From Nannochloris sp. 'desiccata' (Eukaryota; Chlorophyta; Trebouxiophyceae; Chlorellales; Chlorellaceae): a stretch of 64,000 bases of DNA. The notes beneath the pieces are model-generated. The model searched no databases. It saw only the letters and a list, made by a program, of their open reading frames with translations, and had not been told where the DNA came from. This document shows positions 10,497 through 21,664 of this stretch, in pieces (positions within the stretch are counted from its first letter, which is position 1; the number at the start of each line of letters is the position of its first letter). The DNA lies in assembly GCA_019044685.2 (NCBI GenBank), contig JAGTXX020000006.1, positions 744,001 through 808,000 on the forward strand. Reading direction: 5' to 3'. A program made the position numbers and the translations under genes.

Positions 10497-11645
10497 ATGG
10501 GCAAAGATTTCTACAGCATCCTCGGCGTCAGCAAATCCGCTGGCGAGGATGACTTGAAAAAAGCCTACAGAAAGCTTGCCATGAAATGGCATCCTGACAA
10601 GAACCAAGGAAGCGAGGAAGCAACTAAAAAATTCAAAGAAATTAGTGAAGCATACGATGTCCTTAATGACCCACAAAAACGCCAAATCTACGACACCTAT
10701 GGAGAAGAAGCACTCAAGACAGGAGTACCTCCTCCTGGAACCCCTGGTGGAGCTGAAGGAGGCTTCTCTGGCTTTGGAGGCCCTGGTGGAGGTGGCTATT
10801 CGATGGACGACGAGACTGCCCGGAAGATTTTTGAACAATTTTTTGGAGGTGGTGGTGGTGGATTCTCTTTTGGAGGTGGCGGAATGCCTGGAGGAGGTGG
10901 TGCCCGTATTTTCACAACCGGTGGTGGTCGTGGTGGCCATGGGTTTGGCGGCATGTTTGGAGGAATGGAGGATGATGAAGAAGTCCCATATGGTGGTGGC
11001 GGTTTTGGCGGCTTTGGAGGAATGCCATTCGGAGGAGCAGGTATGGGCGGCATGGGTCGTGGTCGTGGTCGTCCTCCAGCAGCTAAAAAAGTCGAAGTTC
11101 CACTTAACTTGACCTTGGAAGAGCTCTACACCGGTACCACTAAGAAAAGAAAGGTCACTCGCCGAATTGTCGATGCAGCGTCCGGGAGATCTATGAATGT
11201 TGAAGAAACATTAGAAATACCAGTCAAAGCTGGCTGGAAAGATGGAACAAAGGTTACTTTTGAAGGGAAAGGCGACGAACTCCCTGGACAACCAGCTCAA
11301 GATATTGTTTTTGTTGTTAAACAAAAGCCACATTCGAAATTTTTGAGAGAAGGCGATGATCTTGTTGTCAAAATGAGTATTCCTTTAACAAAAGCGTTGA
11401 CCGCGGGCGTTACTGTAGATGTACCTACGTTGGATAATAGGGTTTTACGTGTTCCTTTGAGAGAAGTTATTTATCCAGGCTATGAGCGGGTTGTTAAGTC
11501 TGAAGGGATGCCCATATCTAAAAGAGGCGCACCTCCAGGGTCAAAAGGAGATATGAAAATACGTTTTAATGTACAGTTTCCGAAAAAGCAGCTTAGTGGG
11601 GAAGAATCTACAAGCTTGGAACGCTTATTAGCTGGAAAAATGTAA
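10497..11645 (+). CDS. Class B (type II) DnaJ/Hsp40 co-chaperone, DNAJB1/Sis1-like
   Basis: Intronless 382-residue protein. The J domain occupies residues 4-66, with the Hsp70-activating HPD at 32-34. A long Gly/Phe-rich region follows (about 75-195), with [16 protein letters not shown] repeats and an acidic MEDDEE insert. Then come two C-terminal beta-barrel domains (about 200-370): [14 protein letters not shown] begins the first and the second includes [14 protein letters not shown]. There are no CxxCxGxG zinc repeats, so it is class B rather than class A. Such proteins deliver clients to cytosolic Hsp70. The lack of introns, unlike most neighbours, is common in stress genes. A TGTAA motif lies about 115 bases downstream. 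Confidence 0.95.
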   Translation: MGKDFYSILGVSKSAGEDDLKKAYRKLAMKWHPDKNQGSEEATKKFKEISEAYDVLNDPQKRQIYDTYGEEALKTGVPPPGTPGGAEGGFSGFGGPGGGGYSMDDETARKIFEQFFGGGGGGFSFGGGGMPGGGGARIFTTGGGRGGHGFGGMFGGMEDDEEVPYGGGGFGGFGGMPFGGAGMGGMGRGRGRPPAAKKVEVPLNLTLEELYTGTTKKRKVTRRIVDAASGRSMNVEETLEIPVKAGWKDGTKVTFEGKGDELPGQPAQDIVFVVKQKPHSKFLREGDDLVVKMSIPLTKALTAGVTVDVPTLDNRVLRVPLREVIYPGYERVVKSEGMPISKRGAPPGSKGDMKIRFNVQFPKKQLSGEESTSLERLLAGKM

Positions 11646-11948
11646 AGAATAATGAATAATAATATTAAATGAAACTGGCCGTCCCCGTGGCAGTTGGTGC
11701 CGTGGTGTCTGTATCACACTCCTTTTGCCCTTCATTCATTTTTTCTTTCTATTGCTGCATTGTAAGGATCTGGTATACGTATATCAATTTGTAGTTTTAT
11801 TCCTTGTGTAACTCTAATAACTCGAATCTGATAACATGTGGTTCTTGAATAAATAAGCTATTCCTCCCTTTAGCACATACATGGCGGGAACATCGGAAAA
11901 AAAAAGTTGATTATTTTATTTATTTTCTTATAATTTCAGCTCTTAACT
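11646..11948. other. Convergent spacer, DnaJ / Kae1
   Basis: About 300 bases of AT-rich sequence between two converging stop codons. It contains TGTAA motifs on the plus strand (near 11760 and 11806), candidate polyadenylation signals. No gene seen. Confidence 0.5.
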
Positions 11949-13075
11949 TCAATCGTCCCTCCATTCTACTAACGGCTCATCTGTTCTATACCTCTGTGTA
12001 CATGTCGAATCTTCTAGTGCTGTTCTTTGACCGCATTTCAAAGCTAATAACCCTGGCCATGCTATCATAGCACCATTATCTATACAGTACCTATCGTCTG
12101 TGGAGTAACATGTGCCACCCCGCTCTGAAACCATAACCCCCATCATTTCCTGAAGTCTCACATTACACCCTACCCCACCGACTATAAGCACATCTGGTGC
12201 ACCTACATGCGCCATAGCACGTTCTGTAATCTCCACGAGCATGGCAAAAATAGTTTCTTGTAACGAGAAGCAGAGATCAGCGGGTGTTGCTTGATTGGAA
12301 TCGAGCATTTCTTTGGCTGCGGTTTCGATAAAGCTCAGTATACCCGAAAATGAGACATCCATGCCTTTGACGACGTAAGGGATATCAATGAGCTTGGAAC
12401 CCTTCTTTGCTAGCTGTTCAATGTTGTACCCAGGCGCAGGATCATTGGGCAAATTCAGCACACGAGCGAATCTATCGAGGCAGTTACCAACAGCGATATC
12501 AACTGTTTCACCAAATATACGATATCTTTTATCTGCGTACGCTATTACTTGGGTATTGCCTCCAGAAACGTAGAGCACCACAGGATTGTGGGCGCCTGTG
12601 ACTAATCTACCCATCTCTATGTGGCCCACACAATGATTAACCCCAATCATAGGGACACGCCAAAGTTGGGATAGCATACGTGCCACTACAGCGCAGGTCA
12701 CAAGGGGTCCTCCCATGCCAGGGCCTTTGGTAAAGGCGATACAATCTATCTGGCTTGGCTCGACGCCGCCTTCGGAAAGAGCTTGCTGAACGAGTTTGAC
12801 AGCCCATTGTTGGTGATGGACGGCAGTCTCACGGGGAAGGAAACCTTGTCCAGGTGGTGTGATGAATCTGTAAGAAGATGGGACAAAGGTGGTTAAAATA
12901 TTAAAAAAGAACTATAGGTGAGAGGGGCAGGGCGGCAATTAACGTTCATCACCAACAGACAAACTCACGTATGACGTGGATTGCTAAGAATTTGGCCATC
13001 TTCACGAACGATGCCAACTCCTATTTTATTTGCAGATCCTTCTATACCCAAAGCTACTTTTAGATTATCAATCAT
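11949..13075 (-). CDS. KAE1: Kae1/OSGEP, tRNA t6A threonylcarbamoyltransferase of the KEOPS complex
   Basis: Two exons, 12969-13075 and 11949-12867, give 341 residues. The start [20 protein letters not shown] is the ASKHA-fold opening typical of eukaryotic and archaeal Kae1. [13 protein letters not shown] provides the two metal-binding histidines (about residues 114 and 118). [24 protein letters not shown] and the C-terminal [14 protein letters not shown] and [10 protein letters not shown] motifs complete the nucleotide and metal site. There is no organellar presequence and [10 protein letters not shown] is of the cytosolic Kae1 kind, so this is the cytosolic KEOPS enzyme rather than the plastid or mitochondrial Qri7/TsaD form. 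It transfers threonylcarbamoyl to A37 of ANN-decoding tRNAs. Confidence 0.95.
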
Positions 13076-13396
13076 TTTAAATTAGAAATTGAGATGCAGC
13101 GACCAACCAGCAGATATGCCATCAAATTTCAACAAGGAGAGCCTTTGTTTGTGTTAACGTCATGTCATATCTCCAATTTTTATTTATTTGTAAGAAATCT
13201 CAGAATGTTGACTTGCAATTATACCTAGCCCTGCAGAGCGCATTCTCTGTGCTAAAGGCTGTAATTCTCTCTCTCTCTCTCTCTAGCCCTGCAGCCTGAG
13301 GCGACGGCCTCAAAGCAACAAACTTAAATTTCATTTTTACACATTTCAGAAGAAAAAAGAACAGGCAATCAACACATCAATACCTTATTACTAAGC
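13076..13396. other. Spacer with a (CT)n microsatellite
   Basis: About 320 bases between Kae1 (start side) and DNA polymerase alpha (stop side), both on the minus strand. About 10 CT units lie at 13266-13286. TTACA on the plus strand near 13336 is a minus-strand TGTAA, the likely polymerase polyadenylation signal. No gene seen. Confidence 0.5.
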
Positions 13397-16300
13397 CTAA
13401 GCAGAAACTTTGCCAAATACAGATCCCAGATCAATCCAGCGGTAAGCAGAGCGATCACGAAGACGCTTTGCAGCAGCAGCTCCAGCATCAAGTGCCGCCC
13501 TGATGGGCTTTAACTTGGCCTCTGCCGCTAACTTTGCATCTCTACTATCACCCAAAGCATGCATAGCACCATCGACATCAAATAATCGATGTACATACTG
13601 TAATTGAGTATATAAGGCAGCTTCCGTCATTACCTGATGCATGGCGCCACTGCACCGGAGATCAGGAGGTGCAGCACCAACACGACCATCTGCAGATTCT
13701 CGCAGACAGAGATTGCGAGTAGGACAAGGCATCATATCATCATCACTACGTAACTGGTTTTCATAATATTTACCCACAGCATCCCGTAAGCGAAGCTGCA
13801 CCTGATTAGCCACTTGAGCTGGAGACAAAGACAATGCGCTTTCATCTCCGACTTCTTCTGCAGGAAGCAAAGCTGTCTCTACAGCAGTAGTATCCCTACG
13901 AAGCAAATCACGAACTCCACGGAATTCAAAAGCCTTTCCAGAAGGGCTGGTAAGTACCAAAGGAGCGCACGATTTAAATCTGTCCTCGTCATCAAGTCCT
14001 GCCGCCGCCGCAGCCAAGGCATCTTCTCTAGAAACACCAGAAACTGCAGCAGCAGCTCCCTTGAATTTAGTAGGATCTAAACCCAAGCTTTCTGCAATAC
14101 GTCCTGCGTCGGTGCCGTCAATAGGAGCGACTAAACGGGAAACAACAGGGAAGACTTGCTGGCCAATATAATAATCAGGATCGATCTTCAAGCGACCATT
14201 TGACCCTGAAATTTCATCAGGAGAATATGCCCTATCAGCCAGAGCTTTCGCAGCAGGTAAGACGGCACCATCTTCAGCGACTTCAAGGCATATAACGTAA
14301 GGAACGGTCTCTCCAGCCATGACACCATCGCGTTTGCCAGAAGCTCTACGACGGAGAGCGACTTGCACGTGAGGCTGATTTTTAGCATCAGGGTAGTCTT
14401 CAGGACGTTTCGTAAGCTGTTTGGTAATAATATATTTGTTAAGAGGGACAGTGCCAGCGTTTACAGCTGAAGCGAGGGCAGTCAAGTGGTCATGAATAGC
14501 AGCAACCACCTCTTCACGAGAGACACCATGTCTGCAGCTGAGAATCTGGTCTAGAGCGAATTGGGAAGCCTGTTTTGCTAATGGGCACCAATCACGACGC
14601 ACCATATCCAAACCTTTCGCTTCTACAGCTTCAATTTCACTACCATCAGCAGCGCGCTCCACTTTAACTGCAGCATATTTTTTCTTTTTCAGCAGCAGCA
14701 TGCATTTAAATACACCATCCATTTCGATTTCAAGCAATCTATAACGCTTATTGACCTCTTTTTTAATTACTTGACCTAATGCAATCACATCTGACAACGA
14801 TTCAGAGTCAGTATTGATCATAATGGAATCAGTATCTCCGTAAACAACCTCGCGCCCAATAGTGCCTTGCACCAAGTCTACAGTAGACTGCAGAATCTCA
14901 CGACCCTGAGAAGTAATCAACTCCGCAATAGGACGAGCAAAGAAACGAGAATTAGAGAAACCCAAGCAACCATACATGGAATTAGCCAGCAATTTCAAAG
15001 CTTGCTGGCGAATATTAAGTTGTTCGCGCTTGACTGCATCACGTTCCCCTTTAATCATCTCTTTGACGCGACGACGGCGAGCTACAAGAGCGCCAATAAC
15101 ACGTGGTAAAGGGGCGCGGTCTTCAGAAGGTTCAGGTAAAGCAGGGACGCCGCCACCTTCGGGTCTGTCTACTGTCGTGAAGCAAATATTATATTCTTGG
15201 ATAATAGAAGGATACAAGGAATTAAAATCCAACAGCAAGATATAGCGTTCATATAGCCCCTTTTTAGGCTCTAATACTAAACCACCAGCGTACTGGGGGC
15301 CTTTACCACCTTTCTTAACACCTCCAGCAGTGCTGTTGCCAGGTCTTTGATTCTCTTCATCATCTTCAATACCATCCACATGTATACCACCAGCAGCAGC
15401 AGCAGAGATCTTTTCCAAACGTTCTCTTTCCTTCTGGGAGATTTTATCTGGCAACAGGAACTTGTTGTTATGGAACTCGTGCAGCAGCAAGTACTCGATG
15501 CGCTGCGCACGCTGATTCAATAATGACTTGCTCCACAAAGAGCCAGACAACTCAGCGACCTGCCTGCTCAAAGGTAAGACCACCAGGTAGAAAGCTAGAC
15601 GAAGAGATAACCATGCATCGCTTTCAGTTAACTGGACCAGCTCCATCAGTTTCTGGGCAGTAGCAAACTTTCCAGGAATGTCAGAGGAAGCAAGCTCACA
15701 GCGGGTCTCACCCAATAAGTTTTTACTCAGTGTAGTCAACGTATACTCAGTTTCTTTCACCAAATCACGTGCGGAGAGGTAGGTGTCGCATAACAAACGA
15801 CCAGCAACGACAGAAAGCTGTCCTGCACCAGCACCACCACCGAAACTATGACCGCCACCACCAAGATTTGGGAACTTTGAGCGTTTCAAACGGCCCAGAG
15901 CTGCCCAGTGAGGGACTTTAAGAGCTTGCATACGGTGAAGCATTACATCAAGATCGTAGGCAGCAAAGTTATGACCCACAAATACATCAGCGTCCAGATC
16001 TTTCAAGCGCACGACCAGCATAGTGAGCAGTGCACGCTCATTTGGTTGCATAGCCAAGACGGCGCCTCCATTACGACGACCAAGCTCGCTTTCATTCGCA
16101 CGTTTGACTTCAGCATCAAAGCCATGAGGAAACCCGACACCTTCAATTCTACGTACAGCAGAAAAATGGCGGAGATCGCGGCGGTTGAAAGGGGTAGGTC
16201 CATCGGTAGAGACTTTAGGTAAGTAGACAACAGAAACAGAAATCACCTCATTAGCCCCATTATTGGGATTAACAGCAGTTTTGAGGTGCACAGCAGCGAC

Positions 16301-18423
16301 AGTTAATGGAGGAGCAAGACGACTCCCATCTTTAGCAGCGTAGACAGTCTTGTGGCCTTCAATTTCCACTTCCAAACGGCAATAAGATACTTGAGAGCCA
16401 GCGTCAACACGGCGAGGTTTCTCCAAAGCGACCCAAGAAGGGCCCATAATACGGCGTTTGAGCATGAGAGATTCCAAGGGGCTTTGATTCGCTCCAAAGA
16501 CAGCGGAGAACGTGTCTCCAACAGTGCCAAGAGGGATGGTAGGTTGACCTGCCGGGCAACGGACTTTTAAAACCCATTGCTTGCCGGGGCGTACATCTTT
16601 ATTTTCAAAAGCGTACTGCCTCATTACAGGCTTCATAGTCATCTGAGTGACACCATTTTTGGTCATTAACGCGCGTGCTTCGGTTTTCACAGCAGAAAAC
16701 GCAGCATGCAAAGCAGGGATAAGTTTCTTCTTTGCCTCGAGCTTTACGTCATCTCCATCACCTTCAGTGGCAGCAGCATGTAAGGCAGCAATCTCAGAAG
16801 AGATCACAGGCTCACGAGGAACAAAGAATAATGTCCTAGACATGTTACGCACCACAGCACAGCATGAGACGAACTGTCCTGCTGTGCCTGCTGGGACTTT
16901 ACCGAATAAAAACACAGATCCAGGTTGGGAGATTTCTTCATGTGCATCGATAAGGTAGAAAGGCAGGCGAGCATCAGAATCTAATGGCAAAGTACCATCA
17001 TCAGTCCAGGGTTCAGCCTCTACTTCAGGCTCACCAGCATTGTCTTCAACAGCATCAGCCATCTTCTCATCTTCGTCAACATCTTCGTCTTCATCGTACA
17101 TACGTTGCCAGCCAGAAGCAGGGACTGCAGTAGCAGGGGTCCTTGCTTCAGGGGCTGCACCAGCAGGGGTGCGCCAAGGAGTAGCAGCTGCGGCAGCAGC
17201 ACTGGAGCCGCCCCGAGCAGAAGAGGGGGTATGTGCGGCGGCAACAGCGGATTCTTCGTTGGGGATCTTATCTTCATCGTCGTCGTCATATCCGGTACCA
17301 CCATCATCCATAGGCGCGAAACCACCGTCATCCATTGCCAAATCAGCCCCACCAGCATCCATACTATCGATAAAATCATCTTGCTGGTGATCAACGGCCT
17401 CTTCTTGTACTTGCTCAGCTGCTCCTGCTTTAGCTGCAACTGCAGAAGGTTTAGCAGACGATGTAGACGCAGGACGACGGCGGATAACTCCACTTGGGGT
17501 GCTATCTGAAGCTGCCAAACGACTGGTAGGCTTGGCGGTGGAAACAGGGAGTGGGGCAAAGCTCACGTTCTTAGGGGTGCCGAGAGAAGCACGTGATGGA
17601 GCTACTGGACGAGCAAAAGTGCGCATTTGTGGGGCACTAGCAGGTGTAGAACGGAATGCAGGTCCTACACGCGCTGGCATGGGAGCTGGCGCAGGTCTGC
17701 AGAGAAAAAATTAACGACAGCGGTGAGCATTTGAATGTTTCTAAATCAAAACTATAACAGGAATTCTAGGAGGCATTAATTAACGACTTTAACGTACGAT
17801 CCAGTATCAAGATTGCCCAAGATATCATCCAATAAGGCTTCAGTGCTCTTATCATCCACACTAGCTTTTGCTGGACGAGACTTGACAGTTGCAGTTTGAA
17901 ACATTTTCTGCATGCGGGCCTTAGCACCAGGCAGAGGCTGCTCGCCAGCTTTACGTTTGTGAGCACCCACTGCAGCTCCTTTACCAGCAGCTTTTCTGCC
18001 CTCTCCAGAGGCACCAGCGGCTCTTGCGTCTTCATCTACCCAATCGATCTCTTCACCGATATCTGTGTAGCCTAGAGCGTCTTCGCCGACGACAAAACCA
18101 CCTATGCAGATTACCAAAGATATAAGTGTATTAAAAATAAGCTACGATCGGAGCTGGGTGTCTCCAAATTTAAATTATTGTTATTTAAATAATCAACGAT
18201 CCTCAATGATCTTACCTCCATCCTCGCGACGCTTCTGAACGATGCGTGCATATTCATCTTCATCTACCTCATCATAGACATCATCTTCCTCTTTTACTTC
18301 ATACTTATCAGCACGTTTGCCTCCAGTTTTACGCAATTCTGCAAGTTCTGCCAACGCATTTTTAAAATTTTTACCGCCTCTTCCATCAACAACGGCCGAT
18401 CTTTTGGCTCTCCCGCCGTCCAT
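13397..18423 (-). CDS. POLA1: DNA polymerase alpha catalytic subunit (POLA1)
   Basis: Exons 18216-18423, 17798-18101 and 13397-17696 give 1603 residues. The N-terminus carries the DEDEYARIVQKRR segment typical of POLA1 and a long acidic, Ala/Pro-rich linker. The inactive exonuclease-like domain shows VGHNFAAYDLDVM. The family B polymerase motifs are intact: motif A DFNSLYPSII (about residue 994), motif B KLLANSMYGCLGFSNSR (about 1075) and motif C YGDTDS (about 1123), followed by KKKKYAAVK. It forms the primase complex with POLA2, PRIM1 and PRIM2 and extends RNA primers in the nucleus. The C-terminus is odd: the first zinc module (CysA) has lost its cysteines and the second keeps only about three of four. 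The first two introns interrupt the regulatory N-terminus. Confidence 0.95.
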
Positions 18424-19131
18424 AGTGTATAACTATCAAAAAATTATATATCCTAATTAGTAAACGCAAATAGTTTAATTTGATCAAAAATATTCAAATT
18501 AAAAGTGGCCTTGCAAAGCATGCTGCCACCATTTCATGGGCCATTGAACTGGCTCGCAACGGGGAAATGCTGTTGCAGCAGAGAGTTATAGCTGCCATTA
18601 CGCATATTGTTCTATCTTTGTGATAAGTCACAATTTTCTGTGCGCAATTGAGCGAAAGAGCAGGAGAAGAGGGCTGCTAAAAGTTGTTTTGAAGGCACAC
18701 CGCAGCGGCGGTACAGTTGTGCCGGCAAAGGTAGAATATTTAAAAGGTTGAGAACCGAGGGTCCGTGGAAGGCCTACAAAGGGCAAGCAAACATCGTTGG
18801 TTCGCTAATACGTGAAGAAACGCACTGAGAACATGCACTCTGAAGCGATGCAACAGATACTGCTGGCTCAAGGCGCCGAAGCTTCTTCACGCATGTGAAC
18901 ATGTGGCCTTGACCTGAGAACTTTTAAAGTCGCAAAATCTGAGTGAAAAACACAAATGCATGCCCTACACTCACTGTAGTTGCATTGCAAATAGTCAGTA
19001 CTACAAATTGTGGCGTCACTTACTGCTTAGATTCTATCTATACCTCCGACACCTTAGGATTTAACCTAGCAACAACTAACAGGTCTAAGACATACACCTA
19101 ATGGCACAGAGACAATTCTAGAACTGATATT
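18424..19131. other. Divergent spacer, POLA1 / RING gene
   Basis: About 700 bases between two head-to-head genes. It holds presumed promoters and a 9-bp inverted repeat (CGTGAAGAA near 18812 and TTCTTCACG near 18884). I see no tRNA, no sizeable ORF and no splice-linked exon. CTAGCAACAAC-like sequence just before 19081 may be 5' UTR of the RING gene. Confidence 0.4.
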
Positions 19132-19743
19132 ATGTATACAAACAATTTACTGACCACCTTGGGCTCAAGGTCTCTACTACAGGCCCCTGAATCCTCCAAT
19201 TTGGGAAATAATATAAATTGCACTGGAGCCGTTTGTTTGGTATTCAACGTCCTTGCCGTAGTAATAATATTATTCTTCGCCACGCTTATTTTCGCTTTTG
19301 CGCTCTATAAAAAGTGGAAACGGTCGAGAGCAATAAAAAATGGCAGTCTCCCAGCAACGTTTCTCATCTCTCAGTGGGCAGTGCCACCAAGCGAACGTGG
19401 CAGTTTGGCTGCATTTTCTTTCCCTGTCCGTCGACCAAAAACAAGAGAAGAGATTAACGAGGAATCTTGCCCCATTTGCTTAAAGGAAAAGCTAAAACCG
19501 ACATCTTGGTTAGTTTTTGGAGCGTGCAATCACGCCACCTGCAATTCCTGCTTTAAAAGACTGGTATCTGACCAGAAACTGCATGCTGCGTGCCCTATAT
19601 GCCGTACAACGCTAGTTCAAGGAGAGGGAAACCGAGGAGAAAAGCCTTCAGTGGAACAACCAGTAGTAATAGCAACCGAACCAGTGACCACTACCGCTGT
19701 TGTTGCTGATGCCCCTCTACCTCCCAGTGATAACAATGTATAA
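19132..19743 (+). CDS. Single-pass membrane RING-finger protein, probable E3 ubiquitin ligase
   Basis: Intronless, 203 residues. One hydrophobic segment at about residues 33-59 (VCLVFNVLAVVIILFFATLI) is followed by basic KKWKRSR, which suggests the RING faces the cytosol. The RING is C3HC4: C113, C116, C132, H134, C137, C140, C154 and C157, with the CPICL start and CPICR end usual for E3 ligases. The N-terminal 30 residues and the Thr/Val/Pro-rich C-terminal 45 residues look disordered. It resembles plant ATL-type layout (membrane segment then RING), but ATL proteins have a RING-H2 finger and a GLD motif, neither seen here. Substrate and membrane are unknown. Confidence 0.75.
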   Translation: MYTNNLLTTLGSRSLLQAPESSNLGNNINCTGAVCLVFNVLAVVIILFFATLIFAFALYKKWKRSRAIKNGSLPATFLISQWAVPPSERGSLAAFSFPVRRPKTREEINEESCPICLKEKLKPTSWLVFGACNHATCNSCFKRLVSDQKLHAACPICRTTLVQGEGNRGEKPSVEQPVVIATEPVTTTAVVADAPLPPSDNNV

Positions 19744-19915
19744 TTAGCGGGTACACCGACTGTATAATTCTTTAATGTTATTATCATTTTGTTGAAATTC
19801 ATTTAATGCGTCCATTCTTTCATCTATTTTCTGTATTTTAAGTTTAATTACAAGCTTTTATATTTAAAAGACGCTCAAGTCAATAAAACTCATATAATTA
19901 TTTCTGTCTCAATTT

Positions 19916-21327
19916 CTAATTCATAGCATCAACTCCATGAACCAAATTATCCAGTACAGCCACCTCTCTTTGATTTCTTCTTAACACAGCTTGCATCTTT
20001 GACAATGCTTCTGAATACTCACTTAAAATCGCAAAGGCGCTTTGTAATGATGCAGGGTCAACTGCGGCCTCTAGCTCTCCAATACCCCGACCTACACCAG
20101 CACCAGCCCTTTGTCTGGCAGCGGCAAGAAGCGCATCCACTTTGCCCTGTAAACCGCCGGTTGATCCAGGTGCTATAGTCGATTCTAATGAGGCTAGGTG
20201 CTTGGATAGAGCCTCCAAAGTGCTGCGAGCGGTGGAAGAGCGGTAGCCTAGAGCATGGGCATATCTACCTTCCAGAGCATCCACCTGTAGTTGATTGAAG
20301 CGTAATAACGATTAAGAATAGAATAGAAGAAAGAGAAAAGAATGGCTGCTTAATTATATAAATCTAAAAAATCTAAAAAATAAAATAATAAAAACTTACG
20401 TATCGGAGGACGCGGAGCAGTTGCTGACACAAAGCAGCATGTTTTTTCTTGGTAGCTTCAAACTGAGTCTTCAAAATTGCTTCATGCCGTGCTGCTAGTG
20501 ATGCTACGCCTTGTTGTAACGCTTGTAATCGCTCAGAATGTTCTTTAATTGCTTCATCTTGCGCTGCTTTTCTAGCGAGGAGGCCTTTGAAGCCTTGCGC
20601 TTGCACCGGCCAAAGATGATCCGGGTTATCAGGACCCCCTGCACGGCGTAAGGCTTCTCTCCACTGTAACTCATCTACTTCCGCGGGTTTGACCCTGGCT
20701 GCAGGGTTTTCTACAACATTGAGAAAGAGATATTGGAACCTATGTCGGTGATTGCCAGGACTAGGAATGTAAGAATCTTTTATACTTTGAAGTTCTTTTA
20801 ATGCGGAATCATCTGGAGCAGATGCTGCTGCACCTTGTGTACCAGCTGTTTGGAATCCTAATGTACCCAATTGTTGTTGCTGTTGCTGCTGGCCGGCCGG
20901 AGCGCCTCCAAAGGAAGAAGGAAAAGAGAACGCTGGGGTCGTAGCTGGAGCTGGAGCTGAAGCAGCTGCTCCGAATAATGATGTTGGTTGACCTGGCTGA
21001 GAAGGAGTTGAGAAATTGAAAGCTGGAGCGCTTGAAGCTCCAAATAAACTAGGCGAGGATCCTGCAGCCGGTGGAGGTGTCCCAAAAAGAGGTGTAGAGG
21101 CTGTCTTTGCTAGGCCTGGGGTGGGAGCAGCTCCAAAAGCAGGAGTGCTAGCCCCTCCAAAACTAAAAGATGGTGTCTGCAAGCAAAGGTAAATACAAAT
21201 ATTAATTGTGATTAGTCCTCTCTTTGATCGAGTCGTGCAGCGCACGCGAGTTTGCAATGCTATTTACTCCAATGATCAATTTCAAACGTACAGATGATCC
21301 TGCTGGTGTCCCAAAATTGAACGCCAT
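19916..21327 (-). CDS. NUP54: Nucleoporin NUP54 (FG nucleoporin of the central channel)
   Basis: Exons 21292-21327, 20400-21176 and 19916-20284 give 393 residues. Exon 1 encodes only 12 residues (MAFNFGTPAGSS). Residues about 12-150 are an FG-repeat domain with FGGAS, LFGTPP, SLFGA and FGAAAS-type repeats and a Gln run. Then comes the NUP54 alpha/beta and coiled-coil region: HRHRFQYLFLNVVE, LQWREALRR, NPDHLWPVQAQGFKGLLAR, followed by long heptad helices. NUP54 joins NUP62 and NUP58 in the channel trimer that lines the nuclear pore. Size is somewhat below the human protein (507), mainly from a shorter FG part. The assignment rests on domain order and the W/P/F motifs of the alpha/beta region. 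Confidence 0.85.
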
Positions 21328-21664
21328 GATCCACTAATATCGATAGAAATTAATAAATAGATAAATGATCAACAACGTTTTTCTCTGCCGTGCACAGACA
21401 GAGCCACTGCTTTGCTATTAATATCCAATTAATTTGTATACGTTGTAAGTGATCGATATAATTCAAATTAGCGACAGATGCAGCAAGCACCCTGTTATTG
21501 TCTGTCAATTTGTTTCCCCCGGGCCGGCTCCAGAGTCAGCTGCTGAACTTCAAACCTCAAAGGCACCATCTAGTCTACTGCCAAGCATTGCTACGAGCAT
21601 TTACAGTCAAAGAAATGAAAGAATATATCATACATGCAGGTCTAAATATCATTCAGTTACAAAA

